A stretch of 64,000 nt of DNA from NCBI GenBank assembly GCA_027622655.1, contig JAQBYI010000014.1, positions 1 to 64,000 of the forward strand, given 5' to 3'. A program made the position numbers and the translations under genes. Position 1 is the first letter of the stretch. Each line of letters begins with the position of its first letter. The DNA is from Gemmatimonadota bacterium. Lineage in GTDB: Bacteria; Gemmatimonadota; Gemmatimonadetes; Gemmatimonadales; Gemmatimonadaceae. Positions 62,596-64,000 of this stretch are shown piece after piece. The notes under the pieces were generated by a model. That model had not been told where the DNA came from, ran no database searches, and was given only the letters and a program-made list of their open reading frames with translations.

Positions 62596-64000
62596 GCACC
62601 GCCAAGCGATTCGATCCACTGGCGCTCTCGGTCATGTCGAACGCCGTCGCCATGATTGCGGAGGAAATGGGTACCGTGCTCGAGCGCGGGTCATTGTCGC
62701 CGAACATTCGAGAACGCCGCGATGCCTCCTCCGCCATTTTCGACGCCCGTGGCCGGATGGTCGCTCAGGCCGCGCATATACCGGTGCATCTCGGCGCCAT
62801 GCCCGAATCGGTGCGGGCGGTGATCGCCCGAAAGCCGTCGCCCGGCGACGTTTTCCTGCTCAATAGTCCCTTCGACGGCGGCTCCCATCTCCCCGACCTG
62901 ACAATGGTTGAGGCCGTGGCTGAGCGAAATACGATCGTCGGATACGCGGCCGTGCGCGCGCACCACGCCGATGTTGGAGGCATGAGCCCCGGCTCAATGC
63001 CACAGGGCGCGACGGAACTCGTGCAGGAGGGGCTTCATATCCCGCCGATCCGGCTTGCACCGCGCGGCATGCTCGACGATGCGCTGCTCGAACTCGTGCT
63101 CGCCAACGTCCGCACTCCAGAGGAGCGCCGTGGCGACCTGGAAGCACAGCGAGGCGCTTGTGCGGCGGGCGCTGCTGGGTGGCGAACCCTCCTCGCGCGT
63201 GAAGGCCCAGCGCGTATGCGGGCCGCCTGTGACGCCCTCCTGGATTACACGGAGCGGCGCGCTCGGGCCCGACTGCGTGAGATCGGCGATGTCACTGGTC
63301 GCGCCGAGGACGCTCTCGAAGGTGACGGCGTCTCCGATTCGCCGGTGCCGTTTGCGGTGCGCGTTCGCATTGCGCGCGGAACGCTTCATCTCGACTTTGC
63401 CGGCACATCACCGCGGGTGCGCGGCAACGTGAATACGCCGCGCGCGGTTGTCCGAGCGGCGGCGATCTTCGTTCTCCGCTCGCTGCTCGACGACGACGTA
63501 CCCACGAACGAGGGCATCTCGCGCCCGGTGCAGATCGTCACGCCCGACGATTGCGTGCTCGACGCGCGATGGCCGTCGGCGGTGGCGGCTGGCAACGTCG
63601 AAACGTCGCAGCGCGTCACTGATGTCCTCTTCGCGGCTTTTGCCGACGCAGGCGTGCCGGTGCCTGCGCAGGGGCAGGGGACCATGAACAACATCACGTT
63701 TGGCGGCGACGGCTGGACGTTTTACGAAACGCTCGGCGGCGGCCAGGGCGCTTCAGCGCGGGGGCCGGGACCCACGGCCGTGCACGTCGGCATGAGCAAC
63801 ACGCGAAATACGCCGATTGAGTCGCTCGAGCGATCGTACCCAATGGAGATCAGCGAGTACTCCGTTCGGCGCGGCTCCGGCGGTACGGGGCGACACGCCG
63901 GCGGTGACGGTGTCGTGCGCCGCTATCGCGTGCTCAACCGGTGTACGGTGACGCTGGTGACGGAACGCCGTGCACGCCGTCCGCGTGGCGCGATGGGTGG
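62592..64000 (+). CDS. Hydantoinase/oxoprolinase subunit B (HyuB-like), partial
   Basis: The gene runs off the window end without a stop; 469 codons are visible. It reads MSTAKRFDPLALSVMSNAVA, then SLSPNIRERRDASSAIFDAR, NSPFDGGSHLPDLTMVEAV, AVRAHHADVGGMSPGSMP and LDFAGTSPRVRGNVNTPRAV. Near the end are QGTMNNITFGG and FYETLGGGQGASARG. These are all hallmarks of HyuB. The start ATG overlaps hyuA's stop (62592-62595), so the A/B subunits are co-translated. Confidence 0.93.
   Translation, partial: MSTAKRFDPLALSVMSNAVAMIAEEMGTVLERGSLSPNIRERRDASSAIFDARGRMVAQAAHIPVHLGAMPESVRAVIARKPSPGDVFLLNSPFDGGSHLPDLTMVEAVAERNTIVGYAAVRAHHADVGGMSPGSMPQGATELVQEGLHIPPIRLAPRGMLDDALLELVLANVRTPEERRGDLEAQRGACAAGAAGWRTLLAREGPARMRAACDALLDYTERRARARLREIGDVTGRAEDALEGDGVSDSPVPFAVRVRIARGTLHLDFAGTSPRVRGNVNTPRAVVRAAAIFVLRSLLDDDVPTNEGISRPVQIVTPDDCVLDARWPSAVAAGNVETSQRVTDVLFAAFADAGVPVPAQGQGTMNNITFGGDGWTFYETLGGGQGASARGPGPTAVHVGMSNTRNTPIESLERSYPMEISEYSVRRGSGGTGRHAGGDGVVRRYRVLNRCTVTLVTERRARRPRGAMG

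Overview
The window is about 64 kb of GC-rich, densely packed chromosomal DNA from a Gram-negative bacterium. The evidence for two membranes is a TolC-type outer membrane factor, a TonB-dependent receptor, a MacA-like adaptor and many signal peptides or lipoprotein leaders. The gene mix fits Gemmatimonadota best: arrays of MacB-like permeases without fused ATPase, a BshB1-type deacetylase, an NtrY/NtrX pair, many secreted peptidases, and a DUF4105/Lnb-like protein next to SpoIID. This is inference from gene content; no rRNA or tRNA gene was seen to confirm it. There is no prophage, intact insertion sequence or CRISPR array.

Layout. 0-4.4 kb: Fpg/Nei-like DNA glycosylase, CPBP membrane protease, tryptophan 2,3-dioxygenase overlapping a BshB1-like deacetylase, RidA and a short-chain dehydrogenase. 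4.5-16.3 kb (minus strand): a tripartite export operon read as TolC, MacA-like adaptor, one ATPase, six permeases, then a Gly/Arg-rich secreted protein. The six permeases fall into two alternating subfamilies, so the array looks like a heterodimer pair triplicated in tandem. 16.4-25 kb: a secreted protein, a very large NtrY-like histidine kinase, a pseudokinase-kinase fusion, an ACMSD-like amidohydrolase and an amino-acid permease. 25-31.8 kb: TonB receptor, orphan pseudopilin, HD-GYP protein and a membrane-anchored protein. These are followed by a decayed stretch with short tandem repeats, the 3' end of a second TonB receptor and a bacterial SET-domain gene. 31.8-36.8 kb: acetate-type Na+ symporter with its DUF485 partner, cyclophilin, M28 peptidase and a secreted protein.

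37-43.7 kb (plus strand): two class III aminotransferases, a two-subunit CoA-transferase and a PSMA-like M28 peptidase, plausibly a peptide/omega-amino-acid breakdown unit. 43.7-48.4 kb: M2/M3-like metallopeptidase, M23 endopeptidase, and an out-of-frame junction between the 5' part of a VIT-domain gene and the 3' third of a dnaE2/imuC polymerase gene. 48.6-55.9 kb: a chain larE - hypothetical - ntrX - hypothetical - aldehyde dehydrogenase, then signal peptidase I, a primary-type sigma factor and YajQ. 55.9-64 kb: GNAT acetyltransferase, RimO, SpoIID/LytB, Lnb-like protein, and hydantoinase/oxoprolinase A and B, the last cut by the window edge.

Most genes sit in runs with ATGA/GTGA or 1-40 nt junctions, so operons are easy to propose. 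The most unusual points are the triplicated permease pairs sharing one ATPase, adaptor and outer-membrane channel; the pseudokinase-kinase fusion; the barrel-gene remnants around the SET gene, one of which supplies its start codon; the VIT/DnaE2 deletion-like junction; and short tandem repeats of different unit length (10-13 nt) in several spacers. I found no convincing wholly new defence or mobile system.
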